NCBI GenBank assembly: GCA_963969495.1
Contig: OZ018319.1
Location: forward strand, 206,781,733-206,845,732
Direction: 5' to 3'
Source: Ceratothoa steindachneri
Lineage: Eukaryota > Arthropoda > Malacostraca > Isopoda > Cymothoidae
Length of the DNA: 64,000 nt
The position numbers were made by a program, and so were the translations under genes. The notes under the pieces were generated by a model, which was not told where the DNA came from, did no database searches, and saw only the letters and a list, made by a program, of their open reading frames with translations. Shown here in pieces: positions 1 through 11,215 of the stretch. The stretch's first letter is position 1. Each line of letters begins with the position of its first letter.

Positions 1-913
1 AGCCTGATTTTGATTGTGGGGTGGTCGATGACATTCATGGTAGTGATCACTTTCCCATTCAAATATCATTTTCAGGGCAACTGCCGCCTGAGAGACCACC
101 TCGGTGGTGCTTGGCGCGGGCGCCGTGGCCTGCATTTCAGGAAATGACTGAATTCTCTATCTCAGTTGAGGAGTTTAGGTCGGTAGATGAGGCTGTTGAG
201 TTCTTCTCCGGCAACCTCATCGCCGTGGGCCTGACTACCATTCCTAGGACGTCTGGCCGTTTTGCACGCCGACCACTCCCATAGTGGTCGGCTAGGAATG
301 AGACGGCCCTCAAACAGAAGCGTTATGCCTACATGCGCTATAAGCGCCGCCCGAACGATTTCACTGTCGCTGAATTTCGTTGGGCTAGAGCTAGGTTCCG
401 GTATATTTCGAAGCACGCCCGCCACTCTTCTTGGCGGGCATACGTGTCTTCACTTAACCGGAAGATTTCTCTGGCAGAGGTGTGGGGATGAGTCAAAATA
501 ATTCGGGGCAAGTTCTCGTAGGTCCACACTCCCGTTCCCTAGGAGAATAATACCGCATTCTCAGACCCCGCGTCCGTGGCGGAATCCTTCGCGACCGTTT
601 TCTCCGCATTCTGTAGCCAGGCTGCTGCTCCGCCAGCATTCAATGCACATCGTGATTTAGCGGAAGGCCGCCGGCTGGACTTTACCTCCAGAGGCGGAGA
701 ACCCTTCAACGACAGGTTTACTTTGAGTGAGTTGCGCTCCGCTCTTACTTCGTGCTCGGACACCGCCTATGGTCCGGACGATCTCCCGTACACCATGCTT
801 CGACACCTCGGTGAGCGAGGCATAGCCTTTCTCTTAGATTTGTTTAACATGATCTAAGTGGAGGGTCTCCTCCCAGATTCCTGGTGAATCGCTACTGTGC
901 TCGCCTTTCGCAA
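1..913 (+). mobile_element. LINE A, internal ORF2 fragment (I/Jockey-type non-LTR retrotransposon)
   Basis: This fragment of the same LINE family as B, C, D and E enters from beyond the left window edge. It covers the end of the endonuclease domain (GSDHFPI at about 43-63), the endonuclease-RT linker and the start of the reverse transcriptase (GPDDLPYTMLRHLGERG at about 770-820). It aligns from its first base to about 26776 in LINE C and stops at the equivalent of 27690, just after the sequence coding for AFR. Several stops and frameshifts break the frame, for example a TAA at 856-858 replacing the Trp codon of the NRIWVEG segment. It is cut exactly where LINE B's 5' UTR begins, and its 3' remainder does not resume after B. 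Family identity is certain; how it was cut is not. Confidence 0.85.
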
Positions 914-1137
914 CCTCGTAAGGGGCGCGGCGATTTGCCATCCTGGCCACCTGGTTGACGGGACTCAGCACCCCGTCCGGCCCGAGCTTAGCCTCTCTTC
1001 CTTCCGTCAAATCACTTGTTTCCTCTCTTTTCATACAACCTCTCCCACAACTTTCTTTGGTCAGCTTCTAATTTCACAGGGTAGATCTTGACCTTCTTCT
1101 CGGCAAAACATCCTGGATCGGGGCTGAGGGTGAAGAG

Positions 1138-1346
1138 AACAATGTTCCCTAACCCCTGAGCTCCGGTCTGGTCTGGTTGGTTTTTAACAACCTATTTCAT
1201 CCCCACCCATAACTTTCTCACATCCCTTTTCCTCTCGTCTACAAAATCTATCTTTTTTACGCCGTGTCTAAGGTGGAGCCGCCATGCCGATGGACTGCCA
1301 GGATACCAGGCGGGAGGGGTGGTCCCAAATGGCGGCGCCTGGCTCT
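1138..1346 (+). repeat. 5' UTR/upstream-ORF segment of LINE B, first copy of an internal direct repeat
   Basis: This segment runs from acaatgttccctaacccctg through the ATG of the upstream ORF (1284) to atggcggcgcctggc. It recurs, diverged by substitutions, at 1695-1902. In LINEs C and D it occurs once, so the second copy in B is an insertion and this one is in the ancestral position. Confidence 0.85.
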
Positions 1347-1394
1347 GCCAGGCCTGAAAGCACCTCTTGCAGTGCGAACAACAGCAAGAGGTGA
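1284..1394 (+). CDS. Conserved 36-codon upstream ORF of the LINE family (copy B)
   Basis: ATG in a good context (gccgccATGccg) opens a 36-codon frame starting MPMDCQ and ending at TGA (1392-1394). LINEs C (23600) and D (31094) have the same ORF with exactly 36 codons and no indels, although most other frames in these copies are broken. Its end overlaps a conserved hairpin (left arm from 1362, right arm 1384-1392). The ATG that probably starts ORF1 lies 147 bp downstream in the same frame. It may be a regulatory uORF or the ancestral N-terminus of ORF1; the sequence does not decide. Confidence 0.5.
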   Translation: MPMDCQDTRREGWSQMAAPGSARPESTSCSANNSKR

Positions 1395-1430
1395 TGTGCA
1401 ATTGCTTCCCGTGTAAAAATGAGGGTCACT

Positions 1431-4041
1431 ATGCCCAATGATGAAGATAAAAACCCAACCCCCAACATCCCCTTAAACAGCGACAGAGCCGCTCACGGGC
1501 CACTCCACCGAAAAAATGAAGGTCCCCGCCCCCTGTGCTTGCGCAGGGGACCCTCCATATTTCTCTAACCGGAGAGGAGGCTTACTCCTCTCCTTCGCCT
1601 ATGGGTGCAGGGGACTCCCCCTCACCCATTTCTCTGGAGGTGCTTTCGGACACCTCCCTTTTTCCAGCGGCAGTACCCTCTTTCTTTCCAAGGGGACAAT
1701 GTTCCATAACCCCTGAGCTCCGGTTTGGGGTGGTTGGTTTTTAACAACCTGCTTCATCCCCACCCATGCCTTCCTCACATCTCTTTTCCTCTCGTCTTCC
1801 AAATCTATCTTTTTTTACACCGTGTTTAAGGTGAAGCCACCATGCCGATGGATTGCCAGGACACCAGGGGGGAGGGGTGGTCTCAAATGGCAGCGCCTGG
1901 CCCTTAGCAAGCCGCTCCCCATCGAAGCGGCTCGGTAGGGAAAACCCCCTTAGGGATAAGAGGAAAGCCATGCCCCTTCGGTCGCTTCCCTCAAAAGACC
2001 TGCTGACAAGAATATTAAACCTTGCAGGGATCAAGGCCTGTGCCTCCCCACAAAAGCCTCATGACGCTGCCAAAGGGACCTGAGATGTCCTGGGAGGGGA
2101 TGGCCACCTGGAGGCCCCTCCTGTGATAGACATGGTCCTTGAGGAAAACCAGCCTCAGACGGTAGGGCCTTCAATCGGGGAGAATCCGGGCTCGGCGCCA
2201 AGCACCGAACTTGAATCTGCCCCTATGCAAGGTCCTCCTCAAACGGCTAAGGATTCTCAGGCAGTACAAGGATGAGAGGGATCTACTCCGGATGATGCCC
2301 CTGCGACCACCAGGACCTTTTCCATTTCGGAAAAGGAACTGGCTAAGGCTGGTTCATCTGACCTAGGGGCTTCTACCAGCATGGTTGAGAAGCGGGTTCA
2401 TTCCCCGCCCTCCTCTCCAAAAAAGAAAAAGACCAAGACCAAAAAGACAAAGAAGACTCGGGGCTCCTCTCCATCCGCGAGGGCTGCAGGGACGGATGGG
2501 TCTGCTGCCACTCTGGCAAGAGACCAAGCCAAGATCGGCACATCTGGCCCCTCTGCGCCCCCCCGGTAGCATAGCCTCTGACTAAGATGAAAAGTGCACA
2601 CGGCGGAGCCTCGATGACATTGGGGCCCATGATTCAGAAGTTACCTGGCGTTTTCGAGCCCGCTGGCTTCAGACGCTTCTTCGTTATTCGCTCCACTGAT
2701 GGCACCATGTTTTACAAGGGCAACATGAGCCATCAGAGGAGAGGATTAGCTAGTGCAACTGGTAGAGAGCCGAAGGTGACCCGTTTCTCGGACGGGAGCC
2801 CTCTGGCGAATGCGGCGAATCCCGCCAAGGCGGCCAAGATAAGTGCCCTGCGGACACTTCATGGCACCCCGGTGAGTGTGACGCCGCACTCCACCATGAA
2901 CTTTGGGAAAGGAGTAGTTTATGCGAGGGAACTCGATGACTACTCCATTGAGGACATCACCCTAGAGCTGACCGACCATGGGGCAGTCAAGGTGGAACGT
3001 GTGATAAAAAAAACAGGGAGGGACCTCAAGACCCATCCCTACACTCTTGTCACGTTCGACTATGACAAGCTCCCTGAGTCGGTGGTACCGCTACCGCGTG
3101 AACGCATTCGTTCCACTGCCGTGGCAAGGCGCTATTACTTTCACCGCTTCGGCCATATGAATGGCTTATTTAGACGTGCAAAGTAGGGGTCACCCGAAGT
3201 CTGTTTAAATTGCTCCAAGGTCGCACACGATAAGTCCAAATCGTGTGTGGCCAAGTGTGTCAATTGCAAGGAGCCGCACCCTGCTTCTTCGAAGCAATGT
3301 AGTGCATATCTCCTTGAGAAAGAAATCCTGGCCGTTCAGGCCCAGGATCGAGACTCATTCCGCGAGGCTAAGGACTTGGTCCTGGCGCGCCCGGCCCTGC
3401 CTAGGACGTCATATGCCTAAGTAGTTCGAAAGGCACCCTCTGCTCCTGGCCCATCCAGGCCAACGAGCACGGTTGTTTCCGCGCCCATTCGGAGCCCTTC
3501 TGCGGGCTCTACCCAACCCGGGCGCTCCCCTGGTAAAGCTGGCGGCAAAAAGGGTTCATACCCAGCCCCGGCTAAAACCAGGGGTCCCCCCTCTTCCCCC
3601 AGCGTGACCGTTTCCCGCAAGGCGAAACGGCCACGCGACTCCACCGAGTCGTTAGACTCACAGGAGGCAACACCCCTGAAGATGGCCTAGCGACCATCTT
3701 CAGGGGTTCCTAAAGCTGTTCCCCGAAAGGAGGACAGCAACAAATGAGCTTCGGCTCCTTCGCCCACGCCCCGAGGTGGAGCGAGTGGCTCGGAGACGGT
3801 GGTTCCTCGAAAAAAGGGCCCCCCGCCTCCGAAGCCGCAGCGCCCGCCTAAGGTTTCGAGGCGGAGGGAGGAAAAGACTCGCATGGGGAGCCCAACCTCC
3901 CCCAATAAGTCCTCGAAGGCGACAGCGGCTTCAGCGCTTTGTCCGGCCAACAGTGCCCGGGGTTCTGCCCCCAGGAAGCGTACGGCCATTCCCGTGAGGG
4001 TCTTTAATTCGAGGAGGGCCCCCGCGTCTCCTCCGAGCTAG
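1431..4041 (+). pseudogene. LINE B ORF1 (gag-like, three CCHC knuckles), broken
   Basis: This is the remains of the nucleic-acid-binding ORF1 protein, which packages LINE RNA. The best preserved stretch is 2587-3186: a globular region (PGVFEPAGFRRFFVIRSTDG, then the GVVYARELDDYSIEDITLEL segment). The first knuckle is damaged (RYYFHRFGHMNGLF, two Cys lost); C and D have CYYCHRFGHTNRSC at this place. The second and third knuckles lie at 3203-3300 in a stop-interrupted frame, followed by a Pro/Ser/Lys-rich tail ending at the TAG at 4039-4041. The duplicated 5' UTR piece also destroys the N-terminal frame. The tail (from 3404) lies in a tract nearly identical to LINE C. The start was chosen by matching C's ATG at 23747. 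Confidence 0.75.
1695..1902 (+). repeat. Second copy of the 5' UTR segment, inserted into ORF1 of LINE B
   Basis: ORF1 sequence matching LINE D to about 31495 (ttccaaggggac) switches here to 5' UTR sequence (acaatgttccataacccctg). It returns at about 1903 to ORF1 sequence matching LINE D from about 31519 (ccttagc). The ORF1 bases between those two points in D, roughly 22 bp coding for AKKASKQ-like residues, are missing. The left junction shares ggggac with the 5' UTR context in C (23452-23457), so the jump has microhomology. This shape suggests a template switch during reverse transcription rather than a simple tandem duplication. Confidence 0.8.
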
Positions 4042-4042
4042 G

Positions 4043-7000
4043 CCTGGAGAGCATATTCCTTCAATGGAATTGCCGTGGACTCCGGGCCAACTGGGACGAG
4101 CTGTGGAGGCTCGTCTCGTCCCGTTCCCTGTAAGCTATCTGTTTGCAGGAGACCATGCTAGGCGGGTGCCCCCTTCCCGCCCTCCTGGGGTATAAGGGTC
4201 TTGCAACCCCACCACCACGCGATAGCCGGGCTAGGGGATGCGTGGTTTACACCCGGCATGATGTCTCCGTTCTTAATTTCTCTTAATACCTCCTTTCAGG
4301 CAGTGGCTGTTCAGCTGCACCTGGATAGGAGGTATACTCTGATTTCTGCTTACATTTTACCGTCAGCTGACTTCGACGCGGGGGACTTCCGCCGCGTCGT
4401 GGCACGATTGCGGAGGCCGTATCTCTTACTTGGAGATCGGAACGGCAGGCATCCTCTCTGGGAAGATTACTCCATAAATCCCAGGGGACAAGTCCTTGCC
4501 GATCAAATTGAATCGAAGACCTTGAGATGGGTTTCTTAAAAGTGGATTAGTTTACGCATTACTCTCCGAGAACCGCTTCATTTTCTTGCCTTGACCTATC
4601 TTTGTGCTCTTTAGATGCACAGCCTGAATTTGATTTAGGGGTGGTCGATGAACTCCATGGTAGTGACACTTACCCATTCAAATATTTTTTTCAGGGCAAC
4701 TGCCGCCTGAGAGACCACCTCGCTGGTGCTTGGCGCAGGCGCGGTGGCCTGCATTTCACGAAATGACTAAATTCTCTATCTCAGTCGAGGAGTTTAGGTT
4801 GGTAGATGAGGCCGTTGAGTTCTTTTCCGGCAACCTCATTGCCGTGGGCGTGACTACTATTCCTAGGACGTCTGGCAATTTTGCACGCCAATACTCCCAC
4901 GGTGGTCGGCCGAGTGTGAGACGGCCCTCAAACAGAAGTGTTATGCCTACATGCGCTATAAGCGCCGCCCGAACGATTTCACTGTCGCTAAATTTCGTCG
5001 GGCTAGGGCTAGGTTCAGGTATATTTCAAAGCACGCCCGCCGCTCTTCTTGGCGGGCATACGTATCTTCACTTAACGGGAAGACCCCTTTAGCTAAGATG
5101 TGGAAGCGAGTCAAAAGGATTCGGGGCAAGTTCTCGCAGGACCCCCCTCCCGTTCACCAGGAGAATGGGACCGCAATCTCGGACCCCGCGTCCGTGGCGG
5201 AATCCTTAGCGACCGCTTTTTCCGCATTCTCTAGCTGTGGTTCTGCTCTGTTAGCATTTAATGCACGTCGTGATGTCGCGGAAGGCCGCCGGCTGGACTA
5301 TACCTCCAAAGGTGGAGATCCCTTCAACGACAAGTTTACTGTGAGTGAGTTGCGTTCCGCTCTTGCTTCGTGCGCAGACACCGCCCATAGTCCGGATGAT
5401 GTACCGTACGTTATGCTTCGACACCTGGGTGAGCGAGGCATGGCCTTTCTCTTAGATTTGTTCAACAGGATCTGGGTGGAAGGTCTTCTCCCAGACTCCT
5501 GGCGAATCGCCACTGTGCTCACCTTTCGCAAACCGGGAAGAGATCACTCTACTCCGACCAGTTTTCGCCCAATCTCTCTAACCTCTTGCGTGTGCCAGTT
5601 GATGGAAAAATTGGTAAATGTTAGATTAGCCTTTTTCCTGGAGAGTGGAGGTCATCTGTCTTCCGCACAGTGAGGCTTCCGCAGGTACCACTCTACGTCG
5701 GATGCTCTGCTCCGACTGGAAAATGCCGTCTGCGAGGCTTTCCGTCGTAGACTGCACTACGCCACTGACTTTTTCGATCTGAAGAAGGCCTATGATACCG
5801 CATGGCGATACGGTATCATGGAGACTCTCCACATGATGGGGGTGAGATGACGCCTCCCAATGTTTATATCTGAATTTTTGCGAGATCGTCGATTCCGCGT
5901 ACGGGGGGGGGGCCCTCTCCGTCCAAAAGGAGCAGGAAGAGGGTGTCCCGCAGGGAAGTGTTCTCAGTGTCACACTCTTTGCCCTGGGCATCAGAGGCAT
6001 CACCTCAGGGCTGCTGGAAGATGTTCTCGCTACGCTCTACGTGGACGACCTTTCAATCTCTTTTGGCGCGGCCCAGATGCCAACTCTAGAGCGTCGACTC
6101 CAATAGGCATTGAACCGCGTCTCTCGCTATGCCGAAGCGCACAGGTTTCGGTTTTCTTTGGCCAATACTAAGGTGGTGCACTTCTGCTGCCCTCCACGGC
6201 TCCACCCCGACCCAGATTTGTTTCTTAATGGGGTGCGCCTGGATGTGGTTGAGTCGCACCGTTTCCTTGGTCTTGTATTCGACCGATGCCTCACCTGGGA
6301 GGCTCATATTTGCAGCGTTAGGGTCTCTTGTACCCACCCCAACGAAATTCTCCGTGTCGTGACGTTCAGCGCTTGGGGCGCTGATAAGGCTACTGCTCTA
6401 CTTTTTTATTGATCCTTCGTTCGTTCGAAGCTCGACTACGGATTCGAGTTTTATGCATCCGCAGCCAAGCGTTTATTGCGGAAGGTGGATTCGATCCACC
6501 ACACCCACCTTCGTCTTGCGACCGGTGCATTCCGCACTTTCTCCATTGAGAGCCTTTTGGTCGATGCTGGGGAGATGCTACTCGCTCTGCGCCGCGTGCA
6601 GTGCATCACCCGCCTGTACGCGTGAACCGGCGCCTCCCTCAGTCGCCATCAGCTCCCACTGCTTCCGCAGCTGATCTTGATGGTGCCTATGCCACCGCGA
6701 GACGCCACTCATACCCAAAGCTCTTGGGGTTTGGGGCCAGGAAACTTCTTTAATAGGTAGATATAGCTCTCGGGCCGTTGGCTTTTCTGGTTCTGCCCAG
6801 GATGCCACCCTGGAGGGTACCACATTTGGTTTTTTGTCGCCACTCCTCTGCTCCCAAAGCTTGTACTGCGCCGGGAGTATTGTGTTCGACCTTTTTGGAG
6901 CACACATCGTGTCACGCTGGAACCGTGCCAGTGTATACGAATGGCTCCAAGTTCCAAGAGGGGGTCGGCTTCCACGCCGTATCCCCTCTGTTTGAAGTCA

Positions 7001-7770
7001 GCGGGGCTCTACCCTGCGCTGCGTCTGTCTTCACGGCCGAGCTGGTGGCAATTCACCACTCGGTACGGGAGATTACGCGACGTGCCCAGTTCGGAGACCG
7101 GATTGTGATCTATAGTGACTCACAAAGCGCCCTGAGTGCTCTCGGGGCATTGGAATCTCCGCATCCTCTGGTTCGCGATATCCGTGACGCCACGGTTTTG
7201 GCGATCCGGGCAGATGTCAAGATTATCTCCTGCTGGGTTCCTGGACATGTAGGAATTGCGGAGAACGAGCGCACCGATGAGGGCGCCAAAGAGTCCGCGA
7301 GGACTCTGTGACCGGACTAGCGTTTTGCTCCTTCTCACACCGACTACCATGGCAGGAATACGGGCAGCTCTTTGGACTGCTTGGCAAAGAAGATGGGAGG
7401 CGGTCGAAGGGAACTTAAAGTTACGTGTCATTGCACCCCAACTGTTCCCATGGACCTATCCCCCAATGCCGCAACGGCTTCAGGTCGCTTTCTGTCGTCT
7501 CCGAATCGGTCACACTCGTGTGACGAATGGCTACTTGATGGAGCGCTCGCCTGCGCCCTATTGTGACGACTGCGTCGCCCCCAGACTATTTGGTACATTC
7601 TTGTCGAATGTCCCAGTCTCGGTGATCTTCGTGCATTTTACCTGTCTCGGTACCGGGATGGGCGGGGTCGCTACTGCCTGTCCTTCATACTCAGGACAGT
7701 GCATGCACCTTGACTTGTGGACTTGTTGAGTTTTGGAAGGAGGGCGGCCTTCTCCCTTTTATTTATCTGG
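4043..7770 (+). pseudogene. LINE B ORF2 (endonuclease, reverse transcriptase, RNase H), broken
   Basis: Domains can be followed by motif despite many stops. Apurinic-type endonuclease: LQWNCRGL (about 4058) and LLGDRNGRHPLW (about 4426), where the usual GDLN is GDRN. RT: PISLTSCVCQLMEKL (about 5570), FFDLKKAYDTAWRYG (about 5775), GVPQGSVLS (about 5942) and catalytic YVDD (about 6038). RNase H: VYTNGSKF (about 6930, so the catalytic Asp of TDGS is Asn here), FTAELVAIH, IYSDSQSAL, WVPGHVGIAENERTDEG (to about 7275). After that the frame breaks repeatedly. The normal stop codon seen in C, D and E (after LLPxI) is mutated, so the reading runs on into the 3' UTR. This protein would nick target DNA, reverse-transcribe the LINE RNA and degrade the RNA strand. 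Confidence 0.75.
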
Positions 7771-7920
7771 GTTTTATTTTTATTTTTTGTTATTGTTTCC
7801 TTTCTAGGTCGCACGCTCCTACGCCGGGTGGAGGGGGACCTATCCCCCATGCCGGAGCTTGCATCCTGATTGTGATCTCTTTTTATTGTTGTTTTCTTTT
7901 TAAATTTTGATTTTAAAGTA

Positions 7921-7974
7921 GCCTAGAACTAGGCTGTTTGTTTGCGGCGACTTATGCTCAAGTGGGCAGTCGCC
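7921..7974 (+). promoter_or_regulatory. Conserved 3' UTR double hairpin of LINE B
   Basis: Hairpin 1 (7921-7934) is GCCTAG-AA-CTAGGC. Hairpin 2 (7946-7974) pairs ggcgact with agtcgcc around an inner gctc/gggc stem and an AAGT loop. Both sit just 5' of the poly(A). They are present in LINEs C, D and E with paired changes, so they are probably a structured 3' RNA end recognised by the element's own RT during target-primed reverse transcription. Confidence 0.7.
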
Positions 7975-7997
7975 AGATAGGCCCTTAGAAAAAAAAA

Positions 7998-8741
7998 TGC
8001 ACTGTGAAAAAACTGAAATTATTGGAATTAGCATAAGAATTGAATTTTGATGTTTAGAATTTTGAAAACTTGTTTTTTTGCCAGTGTTCCCTCCCCCCTC
8101 TTATTAAGATAGAGAAAATGTACCCTTATAATGCCAGTAAATTGTACCAAGTGGGATCCAATTCACCTCCATTGTCTGGATTAAGGGGTCCCAACCATTT
8201 CGTCCCTCTGTAACTAATTAGGTAGTCTGACAAGTTACCATGTACCCCTAATAATTAATAATAGAAAAATAAAATTATATAATTTTAATAGGAATCCCTT
8301 TTAATAATTTTAATTGTTAGTTATTGATAGTGGAGAAATTGAAACGAGTGTTGCTATTACAAACTTGTGGAACGCGCTAAAAAATACTAGAACAAGTAGT
8401 GTTGCTAAATTAGTTAATTACACTCTCATACCCTTGCACATACATTCTTTGAAAAGTTTGAATGTAGAATTGGTTGGTAACATACAGCCAAGAATGTACG
8501 AAACAAGTAGGCAAAAATGTGAGATTGATGTAATAAATGTTAAAACTGAAAATAATGAAAGAAAGCAGAAAGGAGCTACAAACCCCAAAAGATTAAAAAT
8601 ACAAGAATCTAGAATTGGCGACTAGGATGTTGTGCACTGGAGTGTGACATTATCAGCAAAGGGTTCCTTTAGCAATCCATATGTTCTGCCAGCTTTCTTA
8701 TCCGCCTCGAAGCAAATCTTGATAGGGGTTGTTTTATAAAA
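7998..8741. other. AT-rich flank with one unrecognised 103-residue ORF
   Basis: No known domain was recognised. An open frame at 8314-8625 (plus) codes for 103 residues starting MLVIDSGEIETSVAITN and ending in a Lys/Glu-rich stretch. Its base composition equals the surroundings and no homology is apparent to me, so I regard it as probably non-coding. Confidence 0.3.
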
Positions 8742-11215
8742 CGAGTGTAACTAAAATATATCCAATTGCACAAATGACTTCTTTTACACACCGACTCAAA
8801 AAGGGTTCTGCTTGCTTCACCAAAAAATATCCACTTGCACACATAATTTCTTTTACACACAGGCTCACAAAGGTTTCTGCTTGCTTCACAATAAAATATC
8901 GACTTGCATACATGATTTCTTTTACACATTGACTCACAAAGAGTTCTGCTTGCTTCATCAAAAAATATCTACTTGCACACATGATTCCTTTTTCACACAG
9001 ACTCACAAAGGCTTGTGTTTGCTCCACCCAAAAATATCTACTTGCACACATGATTTCTTTTACACACTAATTCACAAAGTTTTCTGCTTGCTTCACCAAA
9101 AAACATCTACTTGAAAACATAATTTATTTTATACACTGAGTCACAAAGGGTTCTTCTTGTTTCACCAAAAAATATCTACTAGCACACATAATTTCTTTTT
9201 CACACAGACTCACAGAGGGTTCTGCTTGCTTCACCCCAAAATATCTACTTGCATAAATGAATTCTTTTACACACTGACTCACAAAAGGTTCTGCTTGCTT
9301 CACTGAAAAACATCTACTTACACACATGATTTCTTTTACACACTGACCTAAAAATGTTTCTGCTTGCTTAACCGAAAAATATCTAATTGAACACATGAAT
9401 TCGTTTAAACACAGACTCAGAAAGGGGTCTGCTTGCTTCACCAAAAAATATTTAATTGCACACATGATTTTTTTTACACACCGAGTTATAAAGGTTTCGC
9501 TTGCTTAGCCCGAAACTATCTACTTGTACAACGGATATCTTTTAGACACTGACTCACAAAGGTTTCTGCATGCTTCACAAAATATATGCACTTGGACATA
9601 TGATTTCTTTTTAACACTGCCTCAAAATGTGTTTTGCTTGCTTCAACTAAAAACATCTACCAGCACACATGCGTTACCAAAGAATATATACTTGCACACA
9701 TGGTTTCCTTTCCACACTGACTCACAAAGGCTTCTGCTTTCTTCATATCGACTTGCACACATGATTTCTTTTACACATTTACCCACAAAGGATTCTATTT
9801 ACTTTACCAAAGAATATCTAATTGCACACATGAATTCTTTTCCACACCGAATCACAAGGGTTATGCTTGCCTCAGTAAAAGATATCTACACACTGACTCA
9901 CAAAAAGTTCTGCATGTTTCACCGAAAAACATCTACTTGCACACATGATTTATAAACACCATGACGCAGAAATGGCTATGCTTGCTTCGCCAAAAATATA
10001 TAATTGCACACATGATTTCTTTTACACATTGACCCACAAAGGATTCTGTTTACTTCACCAAAGAATATCTAATTGCACACATGAATTCTTTTCCACACTG
10101 AATCACAAGGGTTATGCTTGCCTCAGCCAAAAATGTCTACTTGCACATATGAAATCTTATACACACTGACTCAGAAAAAACTCTAGTTGCTTCACCAAAA
10201 AACATCTACTTGTACACACAATTTATTTTATACACTAACTCACAGCGGCTTCTGCTTGATTCAAGAAAGATTATCTACTTGCACACATGAAGTCTTTTAC
10301 ACAGTGACTATCATGGGGTTCTGCTTGCCACATCAAAATATATCCCATTCAACACATGAATTATTTTACACACTAAATCACACAGGATTCTTCTTGATTC
10401 AGCGAAACTATCTACTTTCACACATGATTTTTTTTACAGACTGACTCAAATTGGCTCTGCTTGCTTTACCCCGAAAATATCTACTTACACACATGATTTC
10501 TTTTACAAACTGAATCAACAAGGGTTCTACTTGCCCCACAAATAACATGCACATGGGCACATGATGTCTTTTTAATACTGCCTCAATATGTGTTCTGCTT
10601 GCTTCACCCTAAATCATCTATTGGCATACATGTTTCTTTTACACGATGACTCACCGAGGGATCTGCTTTATTTACCAAAAAATATATACTTGCACACATG
10701 ATTTATTTTTCACATTGACTCATAAATCATTCTGCTTTCTTCATCAACCTTAGGGGGCTTTAATACACGGACTCAGAAATGGGTCTGCTTGCTTCAGCAA
10801 AAAATATTTACTTGCACACATAATTTCTTTTACACACTGACTCACAAAGGCTTCCTCTTGCTTACCCCCAAACTATCTACTTCTACACATGAATTCTTTT
10901 AAACACTGACCCACAAAGGATTGCTATTGCTTCACCAAAAAATATCTACTTACACACATGAATTCTTTTACACACTGACTCACAACGGGTTATGCTTGCT
11001 TCACCAAAAAATATCTACTTACACATATGAATTCTTTTACACACTGACTCACAACGGGTTATGCTTGCTTACCCGAAAAACATCTACTTGCATAATTGAT
11101 TTATAAAACACCCTGATGCACAAATTGTTATTCTTGCTTCCCCCCAAAATATATAATTGCACACATGATTTATTTTAGACACGGGCTCACAAAGCGTTCT
11201 GCTTTCTTAACCAAC
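8742..11215. repeat. 69-bp tandem satellite, about 35 units
   Basis: The unit reads about cttgcttcaccaaaaaatat, then ctacttgcacacatgatttc, then ttttacacactgactcacaa, then agggttctg. Unit starts at 8811, 8880, 8949, 9018 and 9087 are exactly 69 bp apart. Copies are diverged by substitutions and small indels. Because 69 is 23 codons, stop-free frames on both strands persist and give repetitive 23-residue hypothetical peptides (for example LHQKISTCTHDFFYTLTHKG); I do not consider these genes. Two places (about 10740-10775 and 11202-11235) carry the same foreign-looking interruption, aaccttaggggg/ctttaatac. Confidence 0.95.

Larger units (their letters stand above)
914..7997 (+). mobile_element. 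LINE B, near full-length degenerate copy of the RNase H-bearing LINE family
   Basis: The 5' end (cctcgtaaggggcgcgg at 914) matches the 5' end of LINE C at 23218. The 3' end is a run of nine A at 7989-7997 after the conserved double hairpin. Order: 5' UTR with a 36-codon upstream ORF, ORF1 (gag-like), ORF2 (endonuclease, RT, RNase H), 3' UTR. The copy is dead, with many stops, frameshifts and an internal 5'-UTR-derived duplication at about 1695-1902. No target-site duplication is visible: the 5' flank is LINE A and the 3' flank is unrelated AT-rich DNA. Length, about 7.1 kb, is close to C (6965 bp) once the extra duplication is allowed for. Confidence 0.9.

Noticed and set aside
3417..3989. 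Antisense ORFs in the LINE ORF1 tails (minus strand, repeated at 25575-26147)
   Set aside because: GC-rich coding DNA of the LINE leaves its opposite strand open; the frames have no independent support and vary with the copy.
10740..10775. ccttaggggg as a telomere-type (TTAGG) signal
   Set aside because: Single occurrence per block, no tandem TTAGG run.
8669..11106. Repetitive ORFs on both strands of the 69-bp satellite
   Set aside because: The period is a multiple of three, so frames stay open by construction; there is no start context and no non-repeat domain.
8742..11215. CRISPR-like regular repeats
   Set aside because: Units are contiguous diverged tandem copies without unique spacers, in a eukaryotic context.
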